From Halobacteriales archaeon QS_8_69_26 (GTDB lineage Archaea; Halobacteriota; Halobacteria; Halobacteriales; SW-7-71-33): a stretch of DNA of 64,000 nt. Made by a program: the position numbers and the translations under genes. The notes under the pieces are model-generated. The model ran no database searches. It saw only the letters and a program-made list of their open reading frames with translations, and was not told where the DNA came from. Where the stretch lies: positions 186,569 through 250,568 of the forward strand of contig PXRX01000008.1 in the NCBI GenBank assembly GCA_003023195.1, given 5' to 3'. Shown here one piece after another: positions 9,214 through 18,044 of the stretch. The stretch's first letter is position 1. Each line of letters starts with the position of its first letter.

Positions 9214-11115
9214 GTGACCCTGGAGGTACCCGACCTCAACGACAGGGACTACGAGGAGCTGGTCGAGGAGGCACGGAAGCTGATCCCGGCCTACTCCGAC
9301 GAGTGGACCAACCACAACCCGAGCGACCCGGGGATGGCCATCCTGGAGATGCTGGCGTGGATCACCGAGACCTACACCTACCAGCTCGACCAGGTGACCG
9401 ACGAGCACCGCCGGAAGTACCTCCAGTTGATGGGCGAGCAGCCCCGCCCCCCGACCCCCGCCTCGGCGAAGGTCGAACTCCACCCGCCCGAGGGTGTGTC
9501 GGGGGCGACGGTCCCGGCGAGTGTCGCGCTGGTGGTCTCGGAGTCGGCCGACGGCAACTGGACCGACCACTCCCACGCCAACGGGGCGGACGGGATGTTC
9601 TACCGCGCGTTCGGGGACGACCCGTCGGCGGGCGACGAGTTCTACCTCGGGTTCGACGCCGACCCGCTGGCCGGCGGTGACACCCTGTCGGTGACGGTCG
9701 ACTTCCACGACGACGACCTCCCGGAACCGGCCAGCCACGGCGACGAGGCGTCGATGTTCGACCCCTCGGTCGAGGTGGTCTGGGAGTACTGCCGGAACTA
9801 CTACGCGCTGGACCACGAGGACGCGTGGGGCGAGTTCGAGGTGGTCTCGGACGACACGAACGCCTTCTACCGGGGCGGGACCGTCACGCTCGCGGCCCCC
9901 GACGAGTGGGACCCCGAGAAGTGGGGCGTCGACGAGCACGGCCTCTTCGACGTCGACCCCGGCACCGTGTGGATCCGGTGCCGGCTGGTGGAGGCCGGCT
10001 ACGAGATCCCGCCGCAGTTCGACTCGGTCAAGGTGAACGTCGTCGAGACGGTCCACCAGGAGACGATCCGCGGGGAGGTACTCCAGCAACACCGCACCAA
10101 CGAGGGACCCGAGAACCTCTCGGACCAACGCTACCAGTTCGAGCACGCCCCGGTGCTGGAGGCCGAGATAACGGTGGACGACGAGCCCTGGACCGAGGTC
10201 GAGGGGTTCGAGGCGTCCGGCCCGACCGACCGGCACTACGTCCTCGACCGCGCCGAAGGGGAGGTCCGGTTCGGCGACGGGGTCAGGGGGAAGATGCCCG
10301 ACCCCGACCGGACGGTCGTCGCCGAGCGGTACGTCCGCGGCGGTGGTCGGGCGGGGAACGTCCCTGCGTCGTCGACCGTCCGGTTCGCGGACGTGGACAA
10401 GACGGTCGGCGACGACGTCCGGTTGCTCGACGTCGACCTCTCCCTGGAGGGCGACGCCACCGGCGGCCGCGACGCGGAGTCGATAGACGAGGCGTTCCGG
10501 CGGGTCAAGCGGGACCTCGCGACGCCGTACCGGGCCGTGACCGCCGACGACATCAAGTACGTTGCGACCAACACCCCGGGAGTCCGGTTCGGCCGGGCGA
10601 CGGTGCTGGTCGACAGCAGGGAGTCGGGGCCGCCGGAGGTGAACGTCGTGGTCGTGCCGTACGTCCCCCCGGACGTCGGGCGGGCCGACCCGAGCGAGGG
10701 GTTCATCGACGCCGTCCAGCGCCACGTCGACAAGCACAGGCTGTTGACCGACCGGGTGACCGTCCGGGAACCCACCTACGTCGGCCTCGACCTGGAGGTC
10801 GACGTGGTCGCGACCGGCTGGCAACTCCAGGCCGAGGGCGAGGACGCCATCGAGTCGGCCATCCAGGAGTACGTCGACCCGATCCACGGGTACGAGGGCG
10901 ACGGCTGGCCGTTCGGCCGGACCCTCTACAAGGAAGAACTGCTGGAGATCCTGGAGGACCTGGACTGGATCGACACGGTTCGCGAGGTGTCCGTGACCGC
11001 CCGCGGGAACGCGACCCTGGACAGCGAGGAGAACGTCAAGATAGGCGACGACTCGCTGTTCTACCTGGACAACCTCGTCGCGGACATCGCGACGATAAAC
11101 CGGAACGGGAGGTGA
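9214..11115 (+). CDS. Second baseplate wedge protein, baseplate-J type (Afp12-like)
   Basis: Protein of 633 residues starting at GTG 9214, chosen because it follows a strong ribosome-binding sequence (AGGAGGTGACC) and gives the conserved N-terminus EVPDLNDRDYEELVEEARKL. As in the preceding protein, the first 70 residues form a helical segment (DEWTNHNPSDPGMAILEMLA). It has one WEY...WIRCRL module, then the J-type core LDRAEGEVRFGDGVRGKMPD near 342 and VKRDLATPYRAVTADDIKYV near 427. It likely pairs with the larger protein as the wedge heterodimer of the baseplate, like gp6-gp7 in T4. A 34-base gap separates it from the previous gene; it is 6 bases from the next. Confidence 0.88.
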   Translation: MTLEVPDLNDRDYEELVEEARKLIPAYSDEWTNHNPSDPGMAILEMLAWITETYTYQLDQVTDEHRRKYLQLMGEQPRPPTPASAKVELHPPEGVSGATVPASVALVVSESADGNWTDHSHANGADGMFYRAFGDDPSAGDEFYLGFDADPLAGGDTLSVTVDFHDDDLPEPASHGDEASMFDPSVEVVWEYCRNYYALDHEDAWGEFEVVSDDTNAFYRGGTVTLAAPDEWDPEKWGVDEHGLFDVDPGTVWIRCRLVEAGYEIPPQFDSVKVNVVETVHQETIRGEVLQQHRTNEGPENLSDQRYQFEHAPVLEAEITVDDEPWTEVEGFEASGPTDRHYVLDRAEGEVRFGDGVRGKMPDPDRTVVAERYVRGGGRAGNVPASSTVRFADVDKTVGDDVRLLDVDLSLEGDATGGRDAESIDEAFRRVKRDLATPYRAVTADDIKYVATNTPGVRFGRATVLVDSRESGPPEVNVVVVPYVPPDVGRADPSEGFIDAVQRHVDKHRLLTDRVTVREPTYVGLDLEVDVVATGWQLQAEGEDAIESAIQEYVDPIHGYEGDGWPFGRTLYKEELLEILEDLDWIDTVREVSVTARGNATLDSEENVKIGDDSLFYLDNLVADIATINRNGR

Positions 11116-11121
11116 CACTGG

Positions 11122-13368
11122 ATGGAGTTCTCTCACGTCACGACGCTGGACTCGGAAGAGTGGGACGAGTGGACCGGCCGCAACTTCGAGGTCCACGACG
11201 GGGGTATCGGCCTGGCGACCGAGCCACGGGTCTCCTACAGCGACCTCGGGTTCGAGGCCCTGGACGTCGACATCGACCGGGACGAGAACGTCTTCGCTCT
11301 GCGCCCGACGGGGGACCTGAACAAGTACGACGAGCAACGGGAGTTCGCCGAACGGGTCTGGACGAACGAGGGCGACGAGGCCGTCGAGGACCCCCGCGCG
11401 CTGTGTGTCGCGGGTGACCGGATCTACGTCGCCGACGGGGAGACCGGCGACGTGGTGGTCGTCTCGGACCGCCTGGGCGAGGTCGTCGGTCGCCTCGACG
11501 CCGGCCTCGAGGTCCCCGTCGACCTGGTCAGCGGCAACCGGAAGATCTACGTCCTCGACCGGGGGACGGGTCAGACCAGCGGCGAGGTCGCGACCCTCCA
11601 GCGCCGGGGGAACGTCCAGACGGTCCTCCGGGGGCTGGAGTCGCCCGAGGACCTCGCCGTCGACGACTCGGGTAACGTCTACGTCCTCGAACGCGAGGAG
11701 GACGGACCGCTGGTCAGCATCTACGAGGCCCGCTACGTCGAGTCGCCGAACGCATTCCCCTACCGGCAGACGATAGAGGAGTTCCCGGTCGGGGAGGACG
11801 ACGAACTCGACCCCTCGGTGGTCGAGGCGCTCACCGAGGACGAACTGGTGATAAACGGCCGGCTCTCCGACGGGGACCCGGCGACGGTACACTACCTCTC
11901 CGACGGGGCGGGCGAGGGGACCTTCGAGCGCCGCTCCGGGGAGGACCGGCTCTACTCGAAGCTCCGCCGGGGCACGTACGCGGAGGGCGGCCGTCACCCG
12001 AGGTACTACGGGGTCGGATTCGAGGACGACCGGGTTTACGCCGTCAGGGAGACCAAGCGACACAAGCGCAACTCCGGCGGCACGCTCTACGACGCCCAGG
12101 CGTTCCGGCGGTTCGACTCGGGAGCGCTGGACACCGAGTGGCACCGGATCACCGTCGACTTCGAGAGCCTGCCCTCGAACACGCAGGTGCGGGTGAGTTA
12201 CTTCACGAGCAACGACACCCAGGTCGTTCCCAACGGCGTCGAGGCAATCGAGAGCATTACCGACGAGGAGGCCGTCGACCTCCGGGTCGCCGGCATCGAG
12301 GCGATCTGGGACCTGATCGAGCACGACCCCGAAGAGATCGCGGACATCGTCGAGTACGCCAACGTCGACCGCGCCGAGGAATGGCTGGACCGGGCGTTCG
12401 ACATCGTCGACGAGGAGTGGAGCGACCGGTGGAAGTCGGTCCGGACCTCGAACCCCCGTGACGCCCTCCTCGACGGCGCGTCCGGCCGGTTCCTGCACGT
12501 GCGCCTGGAGATGATAGGGGAGGTCGAGACCTCGCCGCGGATCGGTGCGTTCCGGGCGTACTGTCCCCGGAAGACCTACCTGCGGTACCTGCCCGAGGTG
12601 TTCCAGGGCAACGGGAGCAGCACGGCCTTCCTCGAACGGTTCCTCTCGACGTTCGAGAGCGGGTTCGTCGACATCGAGGAGCAGATAGAGACGATAACGC
12701 GGTACTTCGATCCCGAGGGGGTCCCGAGTGACTACCTGCCGTGGCTGGGCCAGTGGCTCGCCATCCAGTTCGACCGTGGCTGGCCCGAGTCGGCCAAGCG
12801 GGAGTTCCTCGCCCGGGCTCCGACCCTGTTCAAGAAACGCGGAACCAAGGAGGGGCTCCGGGAGATCCTCAGGCTGTACCTGAACCACGTCGACCAGCCC
12901 GACACCTCCTGGATGCTCGACTGGCACCGCGACCGGCTCCGCCAGCGGACGGAGGACGGGTACCTCACCGAGGAGGAACTGCAGGTTTACCTCGCCGAAC
13001 TCGACGAGCTAGAGCGGGGCGACGAGGACGGCCACCTCCTCTTTTTCTTCGAGCACCTCGACATGGACGGCATGGACAGCGAGGAGGCAAAGCGCCCCTA
13101 CACGACGAACATGCACGGCGAGCGGTCGTTCACCGTGTTCGCCGGCCCGTTCAACCACCGGACACAGAAGCGGGTGGTCGACCGGATGACCGCGACGGAA
13201 CGGCCCGCCCACACCGACTACGGCGTCGTCGAACTCCGCCAGCACTGCAAACTCGCCGGGAACTCCTTCCTGGGGATCAACAGCACGCTCACGCCCCGGA
13301 GCTTCGCCCTGGGGCGTTCGACGCTGGGCGGGGACACCGTTCTCAAGGAGCGCGAACCCTTCTCGTAA
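11122..13368 (+). CDS. Tail protein of the gpI/TIGR02242 type with N-terminal NHL-like region
   Basis: Protein of 748 residues. The N-terminal part contains NHL-like strands (PRALCVAGDRIYVADGETGD, ESPEDLAVDDSGNVYVLERE), suggesting a partial or full beta-propeller. Residues about 485-600 match phage tail proteins of the P2 gpI-like group: YLRYLPEVFQGNGSSTAFLE, then DYLPWLGQWLAIQFDRGW and FKKRGTKEGLREILRLYL. Such proteins sit at the outer baseplate and attach fibres. The propeller-type domain could bind a partner or surface. It is the last gene of the first tight gene run; a 157-base gap with its own promoter follows. Confidence 0.85.
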   Translation: MEFSHVTTLDSEEWDEWTGRNFEVHDGGIGLATEPRVSYSDLGFEALDVDIDRDENVFALRPTGDLNKYDEQREFAERVWTNEGDEAVEDPRALCVAGDRIYVADGETGDVVVVSDRLGEVVGRLDAGLEVPVDLVSGNRKIYVLDRGTGQTSGEVATLQRRGNVQTVLRGLESPEDLAVDDSGNVYVLEREEDGPLVSIYEARYVESPNAFPYRQTIEEFPVGEDDELDPSVVEALTEDELVINGRLSDGDPATVHYLSDGAGEGTFERRSGEDRLYSKLRRGTYAEGGRHPRYYGVGFEDDRVYAVRETKRHKRNSGGTLYDAQAFRRFDSGALDTEWHRITVDFESLPSNTQVRVSYFTSNDTQVVPNGVEAIESITDEEAVDLRVAGIEAIWDLIEHDPEEIADIVEYANVDRAEEWLDRAFDIVDEEWSDRWKSVRTSNPRDALLDGASGRFLHVRLEMIGEVETSPRIGAFRAYCPRKTYLRYLPEVFQGNGSSTAFLERFLSTFESGFVDIEEQIETITRYFDPEGVPSDYLPWLGQWLAIQFDRGWPESAKREFLARAPTLFKKRGTKEGLREILRLYLNHVDQPDTSWMLDWHRDRLRQRTEDGYLTEEELQVYLAELDELERGDEDGHLLFFFEHLDMDGMDSEEAKRPYTTNMHGERSFTVFAGPFNHRTQKRVVDRMTATERPAHTDYGVVELRQHCKLAGNSFLGINSTLTPRSFALGRSTLGGDTVLKEREPFS

Positions 13369-13480
13369 CGCCCGCTCCGGCGGTTCGGCCTCGTCCGTTC
13401 GGTCCGGGCCGTACGTCGCCAGCTCCGATTTCCCTGCAGGATCACGTACCTACGTATTTACCGCGAACACTTCCATCGAA

Positions 13481-13490
13481 GTTATATGAG
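13481..13490 (+). promoter_or_regulatory. TATA box for the 13526 gene
   Basis: GTTATATGAG in an otherwise G+C-rich gap, about 41 bases before ATG 13526. That spacing would give a transcript with a leader of about 15 bases. Confidence 0.5.
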
Positions 13491-13525
13491 AGCGTCCAGA
13501 TCTTGGGCAACAAGAACCGCAGACG

Positions 13526-14746
13526 ATGTCCCAGGACCAAGATTCACTCAACAGTGAGGGGGAGTTGAGTCAGTTCGAGAAGAACAAGTACTTCCACGGA
13601 AAGCTGATGACCGCTCGGGACATGCAGACCGAGCAACAGTACCACGCCGAGCGACTGCACACGCTCAACAGGTTCGCTATCGGCCGGGGGATCCTGTACG
13701 GAGTGGAGATCAGCGAGGTCGAGGAGGTCGACGACGAACTCGAAGTCACGCTGGAGCCGGGGGTCGTCATCGACGGCTACGGTCGACCGATCGTCATCGA
13801 GCACACGACGACCAAAACGCTCCCCTCGCCCTCCGGTGACGAGATCTACCTGTTCTTGCGGTACAACGAGACCGAACTGGAGTCGGTGCCGGTGCCGGAA
13901 GTGCGGGGGGCGAGCGACAGCGAGTACATGTCCAACCGGACGGTCGAGGCCTTCGAGTTGACCTACCAGGAGTCGCCGCCCGAGGAGTACGACGAGATTT
14001 CCGAGGTGGACACCGACATCGCGGACGCCGGCGACGACGACAAGACGCTCCGGGCGCTGGCCAACAGGTTCCACCAGCGACACCGGACGCCCGTCGAACC
14101 GGTCGACGACCCCTCCATCTTCATCGGCGCCTTCGAGCGAACCCGGGACGGGAGCTGGGTCAAGGGTGGCGAGACCGTTCGTCGGAACCTCGTCTACGAC
14201 AACGACATGCTGTACGCCGCCCTCATTCAGCACATCACGGACACCGAGAACCCCCACAACTTCACGGGCGGGGCCGGAGGCGTCGGCGGCGACATGGAGG
14301 AGGTCGAGTCGATACAGCGTCAGGTCCGGACGCTGACCGATCAACTCGACACCGTCACGAGCTACCTGATGCGCAAGTCCCTCAAGGACAAGATCCGGTT
14401 CTTCGACGACGTCTCGGCCCGGTTCGACACCCACGAACCCGACGCGAGCCGGATCTCCCAGGAGATAGTCGAGAAGGCCAAGGACGGGATCAGACAGGGC
14501 GTCCACGAGGACGACGAGGAGTTCGCCGACCACGTCGGGGAGATGCTCCAGCTAGACATCAACCTGGGCGAGGCGCTCGACGAGGCCGCGACCGAGGAGA
14601 GCCTCGAACGGTACGTCAAGGCGGTCAACCGCCTCCAGGAGACCCTCGTCGGCGAGACTGACCCGATCCGGATCGCCGAGGCACAGGACGCCGTCTGCGA
14701 GGCGGCCGACTCCCTGGAGGTCCTCTACGACATCGTTCCGGAGTAA
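13526..14746 (+). CDS. CIS-conserved protein with tail-fibre-like NPHNFTG motif
   Basis: Protein of 406 residues. The N-terminus (KNKYFHGKLMTARDMQTEQQ, then HTLNRFAIGRGILYGVEI) is a pattern I recall from conserved uncharacterised proteins in eCIS loci. It is followed by beta-rich sequence (VTLEPGVVIDGYGRPIVIE). Near residue 235 is HITDTENPHNFTGG, which resembles the NPHGVT repeats of phage tail fibres and collar proteins. The C-terminal 150 residues are predicted mostly helical. A structural or fibre-anchoring role at the baseplate is an inference. It has its own promoter and is separated from the sheath gene by 411 bases. Confidence 0.7.
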   Translation: MSQDQDSLNSEGELSQFEKNKYFHGKLMTARDMQTEQQYHAERLHTLNRFAIGRGILYGVEISEVEEVDDELEVTLEPGVVIDGYGRPIVIEHTTTKTLPSPSGDEIYLFLRYNETELESVPVPEVRGASDSEYMSNRTVEAFELTYQESPPEEYDEISEVDTDIADAGDDDKTLRALANRFHQRHRTPVEPVDDPSIFIGAFERTRDGSWVKGGETVRRNLVYDNDMLYAALIQHITDTENPHNFTGGAGGVGGDMEEVESIQRQVRTLTDQLDTVTSYLMRKSLKDKIRFFDDVSARFDTHEPDASRISQEIVEKAKDGIRQGVHEDDEEFADHVGEMLQLDINLGEALDEAATEESLERYVKAVNRLQETLVGETDPIRIAEAQDAVCEAADSLEVLYDIVPE

Positions 14747-15157
14747 CGCACCTGACCCGGCTACCGCTAGGGCCGTTCTCTCGCTCGTCTCGTCGCTCCC
14801 GACCACTGTTCCTTCGCGTGCGCGATTCAACATATCGAGTGGCGCTCGGCGGTCCCGGCGTCGCGAACCGCGTGTGACCGGTTCTCAAATGGAAACAATC
14901 GGGATCCGTATATTTACTGGCCGTCGGTGGATGCTCCGGATCGGTCGGTATACGGCGAAATCGTCAAGTAGGTCCTGAAACGGCTCTTTTTGGAGTCACG
15001 GAACGAGTGGTGTCAGAGATCACCGCCACGGAAGGAGTCACGTATTTGTGGTATTTATTTTTATTCTATAGGTCAGATACCGTTAGGATGCACAATCTTA
15101 TATATGGCCGATTTATCTTCGGGGATGTTCGGTACTCGAACGAACGAGTGAAGAATA
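14747..15157. other. Intergenic region between baseplate and sheath genes
   Basis: No convincing gene. It is strikingly A+T-rich in its second half. T-rich runs at 14985-14991 (CTCTTTTT) and 15052-15066 (TATTTATTTTTATTC) could terminate upstream transcripts. A TATA box for the sheath gene lies at 15097. A second TATA-like stretch, GTATATTTAC, lies near 14908. The track ORF 15007-15327 has no protein-like composition and overlaps the sheath start. Confidence 0.6.
15097..15104 (+). promoter_or_regulatory. TATA box of the sheath operon
   Basis: CTTATATA about 57 bases before the sheath ATG at 15158; transcription would begin near 15125-15130, leaving a leader of about 30 bases. It follows directly on a T-rich possible terminator, so sheath and tube genes are probably transcribed apart from the baseplate operon. 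Confidence 0.6.
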
Positions 15158-16870
15158 ATGCCAGAGTACCTATCACCAGGCGTCTACGTCGAAGAAGTGG
15201 ACGCCGGCGCCAAGGCAGTAGAGGGGGTCAGTACAAGCACTGCCGCGTTCCTCGGTCCGACGGAGCGCGGTCCAGTCGAACCGAGGCTCGTCACGAGCTG
15301 GGGTCAGTTCACCCGGATTTACGGTAAGAGTCCGGGCTCGAACCTCGACGTCGCCGTCGACGGGTTCTTCAAGAACGGCGGTGCCCGGGCCTACATCACC
15401 CGGGTGACGCCGGACGATCCCGACGACGTCGCGAAGGCGACGGTCACGGACGGGAGCGGCGACCCGGTCATGGACGTCGGGGCCATCGGCCCCGGCGACT
15501 GGGCCAACACCGTCGCCATCATCGTCGAGGACAGCGCGATGTACACGGAGGGCGAGAACCAGCTGTTCGACGTCACGGTCCGATACTGGTCGAAGGACCG
15601 CGACGAGATCAGCGAGCCGGCCTCCGCGGACCCGTCGCCGTCCCCGGACGCTTCCGCGACCTACGACGAGCTGACGCCGGATCCCTCGTCGAGTTCGCAC
15701 TTCGCGAAGCAGATGGCCAACGACGTGCTCGTCGACGTCGAGGCGGCCGGCGACGGCCGTCCCGAGACGGGCATCACCTGGCTCGGCGACGACAGCGGCG
15801 GCAACAACTCCACCAACGGGTCCAGCAGCGACGGGGACGACGAGGACGGAATCCCCGACGACGACGAACTGGACGACATGACGTACAACGAGCTCCGCGA
15901 CCTGGCGGAGCCGTACGACATCGACCGGACCCAGAAAAAAGACGAGATCAAGGAGGATCTCCAGCGGGTTCGCGACAGCGGCGAGGCCGCCACCGACGGC
16001 GGGACCGACGAACTCTCGCTGAGCGACTACCAGGGCCAGGACATCACCGGCGAGCGTACCGGTATGGCCGCGCTCAAGGAGCACGACAACGTCTCGCTCG
16101 TGGTCGTTCCCGACGAGAACGACATCCGCGGCCTGACCGAGGCCGTCGTCACCCACTGTGAGAACCAGGGCGACCGGTTCGCCGTCCTCTCGTGCCCCCA
16201 GAACGCGGGACGGGTCTCGAACATCCACACGCCCGTCGACTCCTCGTACGCGGCGTACTACTACCCGTGGATCGAGACGAAGGACCCGATCACGAACGAG
16301 GAGAAGGTCGTCCCGCCGGCCGGTCACATGGCCGGTATCTACGCCCGCAACGACAACACCGAGGGCGTCTGGGGTTCCCCCGCGAACATGGTCGTCCGCG
16401 GGGCGCTCGACCTCCAGCACGACATCACCAAGGGCGAGCAGGACGTGCTCAACCCGCGCGGCGTCAACTGCATCCGCGCCTTCCAGGGCCGCGGGATCAG
16501 GGTCTGGGGTGCCCGGACCTGTTCCAGCGACCCGAGCTGGAAGTACATCAACGTCCGCCGGCTGTTCCTCTTCATCGAGCAGTCCATCGAGGAGGGGACC
16601 CAGTGGGCGGTCTTCGAGGCCAACGACAGGGAACTGTGGGACCGCGTCGAGCAGTCGGTCCGGATGTTCCTGACGACGGTCTGGCGCGACGGTGGCCTGA
16701 TGGGGACGAGCCCGGACGAGGCGTTCTTCGTCAACTGTGGCGAGTCCACGATGACCCAGGACGACATCGAGAACGGACGCCTGATCTGCGAGATCGGCGT
16801 GGCGCCGGTCAAGCCGGCCGAATTCGTCATCTTCCGCATCCAGCAGTGGACGGAGGAGGCCGCGCCATAA
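15158..16870 (+). CDS. Contractile tail sheath protein
   Basis: Protein of 570 residues. The N-terminus (MPEYLSPGVYVEEVDAGAK, STAAFLGPTERGP) and the C-terminal domain (GVNCIRAFQGRGIRVWGART, WKYINVRRLFLFIEQSIEEG, ending PAEFVIFRIQQW) are diagnostic for phage/CIS sheath proteins. Sheath subunits stack around the tube and contract to drive it out. Between the conserved parts is a long variable, Asp/Ser-rich surface region, and inside it near residues 239-272 a short SAP/HeH-like helical unit (MTYNELRDLAEPYDIDRTQK). Only one sheath gene is visible, against up to three paralogues in Afp/PVC. It is followed after 32 bases by the tube gene, which has its own TATA box. Confidence 0.95.
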   Translation: MPEYLSPGVYVEEVDAGAKAVEGVSTSTAAFLGPTERGPVEPRLVTSWGQFTRIYGKSPGSNLDVAVDGFFKNGGARAYITRVTPDDPDDVAKATVTDGSGDPVMDVGAIGPGDWANTVAIIVEDSAMYTEGENQLFDVTVRYWSKDRDEISEPASADPSPSPDASATYDELTPDPSSSSHFAKQMANDVLVDVEAAGDGRPETGITWLGDDSGGNNSTNGSSSDGDDEDGIPDDDELDDMTYNELRDLAEPYDIDRTQKKDEIKEDLQRVRDSGEAATDGGTDELSLSDYQGQDITGERTGMAALKEHDNVSLVVVPDENDIRGLTEAVVTHCENQGDRFAVLSCPQNAGRVSNIHTPVDSSYAAYYYPWIETKDPITNEEKVVPPAGHMAGIYARNDNTEGVWGSPANMVVRGALDLQHDITKGEQDVLNPRGVNCIRAFQGRGIRVWGARTCSSDPSWKYINVRRLFLFIEQSIEEGTQWAVFEANDRELWDRVEQSVRMFLTTVWRDGGLMGTSPDEAFFVNCGESTMTQDDIENGRLICEIGVAPVKPAEFVIFRIQQWTEEAAP

Positions 16871-16873
16871 CAG

Positions 16874-16880
16874 TTATATA
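16874..16880 (+). promoter_or_regulatory. Leaderless promoter for the tube gene
   Basis: TTATATA in the 32-base gap after the sheath stop, centred 26 bases before the tube ATG at 16903. This is the expected spacing for a leaderless archaeal transcript that starts at the A of ATG, so the tube could be made at a higher level than the sheath. Confidence 0.6.
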
Positions 16881-16902
16881 GCGACCAACTGAGCATAAAA
16901 CA

Positions 16903-17376
16903 ATGGCAGACAGAGACGCCATCAATGCGCCAGCGAGGACGACCCGTTTCGAGGTCGAACTCGAACTGGACGGCGGAGCAGTACAGGGTTGGAAGACGAT
17001 CGAGCTACCATCGGTGTCGACCGAGGAGGTCAGCTACCGGGAAGGTAACGAGCAGGTCGCCTACGACCACCCGCTGTGGGGGCGTCACGAGTACGACAAC
17101 CTCACGATGACCCGTGGCGCGAAGACGGGCGAGACGATGCTGTGGGACTGGCGACAGAAGGTCATCGACGGGAACCTCGACGAGGCCCGCAAGTCGATCG
17201 CGGTGACCATCTTCGACGTCGCCAACAGCGCCTCCCTGCTCCGCTACGAGTTCGAGGGTGCCTGGCCGGTCAACTACAGCCCGCCCACTCTCGACGCCTC
17301 CGCCGTCGGCGGCGAGTCCGCCCTGGCAGAGGAAGAGATCGAGATCGCCTACGAGAAGTACGAGCGCTCGGCCTGA
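16903..17376 (+). CDS. Inner tube protein (gp19/Hcp-like fold)
   Basis: Protein of 157 residues of the T4 gp19-like tail tube family. Recognisable parts are the N-terminal strand RTTRFEVELELDGGAVQGWK, the central HPLWGRHEYDNLTMTRGAKT, the helix METMLWDWRQK-like segment (TMLWDWRQKVIDGNLDEARK) and the C-terminal AEEEIEIAYEKYERS. Hexameric rings of this protein form the tube that the sheath propels. It has its own promoter. A gap of 111 bases follows. Confidence 0.93.
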   Translation: MADRDAINAPARTTRFEVELELDGGAVQGWKTIELPSVSTEEVSYREGNEQVAYDHPLWGRHEYDNLTMTRGAKTGETMLWDWRQKVIDGNLDEARKSIAVTIFDVANSASLLRYEFEGAWPVNYSPPTLDASAVGGESALAEEEIEIAYEKYERSA

Positions 17377-17487
17377 TCCGGCCGGGGCTCCTCCCGAGGT
17401 TTCGCATTTTTCCCGCCGGACGGCGCGATATCAGGGCACCAGACACCGTAGGTATTACTTACCCAGACGTGAAACGGGTGGGATAGT

Positions 17488-18039
17488 ATGGCAGGCAAAC
17501 TCCAGACCGAATTCGAGTTCACGCTCCCGCAGGGGTACGTCGACGACGAGGGGAACCTCCACAAGGAGGGGCGCATGCGACTCGCGACGGCCTCGGACGA
17601 GATCGAACCGCTCCAGGACCGGCGCGTCCAGCAGAACTCGTCGTACCTGACTATCGCCTTGCTCTCCCGGGTCGTCACCCAGCTCGGGGACTACGAGGGA
17701 TCCCAGGTGACACCGGCGATCATCGAGGACCTGTTCGTGGCCGACCTGGACTACCTCCAGCGGCTCTACGAGCGGGTCAACAACCGGGGTGCGAACGTCG
17801 TCGCGACCGCGTGTCCCGAGTGTGGCCTGGAGTTCGACGTCGACGCCGAGACCGGAGGCGTCCGCGAGATGTCCGCGATGGAGAGCGCGCCGGGCGGTGG
17901 CGGCGGTGGCGGTCCACAGGTGTCGATCGCCGGGGAGGACCTCACCGAGGCCATCGAAGGGGGGAACATGGACATCCCCGACCACGAACCGAACGTCCCC
18001 GACCGGGAACCCGACGTGGACGGTGATCCGGGAAATTAG
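17488..18039 (+). CDS. CIS-conserved CxxC protein, likely tail assembly chaperone
   Basis: Protein of 183 residues. The N-terminus (TEFEFTLPQGYVDDEGNLHK, then GRMRLATASDEIEPL) and helical segment (YLTIALLSRVVTQLG) resemble phage tail assembly chaperones of the gpE/gp41 group, which often lie beside tube genes. A CPECG pair occurs near residue 111 but only one CxxC is present, so a zinc site would need a partner. The C-terminal 60 residues are Gly- and acid-rich and probably disordered. With the following DUF6760 gene (5-base gap) it forms a pair that I recall between tube genes of eCIS loci. Confidence 0.7.
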   Translation: MAGKLQTEFEFTLPQGYVDDEGNLHKEGRMRLATASDEIEPLQDRRVQQNSSYLTIALLSRVVTQLGDYEGSQVTPAIIEDLFVADLDYLQRLYERVNNRGANVVATACPECGLEFDVDAETGGVREMSAMESAPGGGGGGGPQVSIAGEDLTEAIEGGNMDIPDHEPNVPDREPDVDGDPGN

Positions 18040-18044
18040 ACCCG

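Noticed and set aside
9154-12927. 1,257-residue minus-strand ORF
   Set aside because: Long antisense frames are common in very G+C-rich DNA; this one is an Arg/Val/Leu/Asp-rich shadow of the baseplate genes with no domain. Other long antisense ORFs in the track were rejected likewise.
15007-15327. 106-residue ORF before the sheath gene
   Set aside because: It lies over the promoter region and runs out of frame into the sheath gene; no family pattern.
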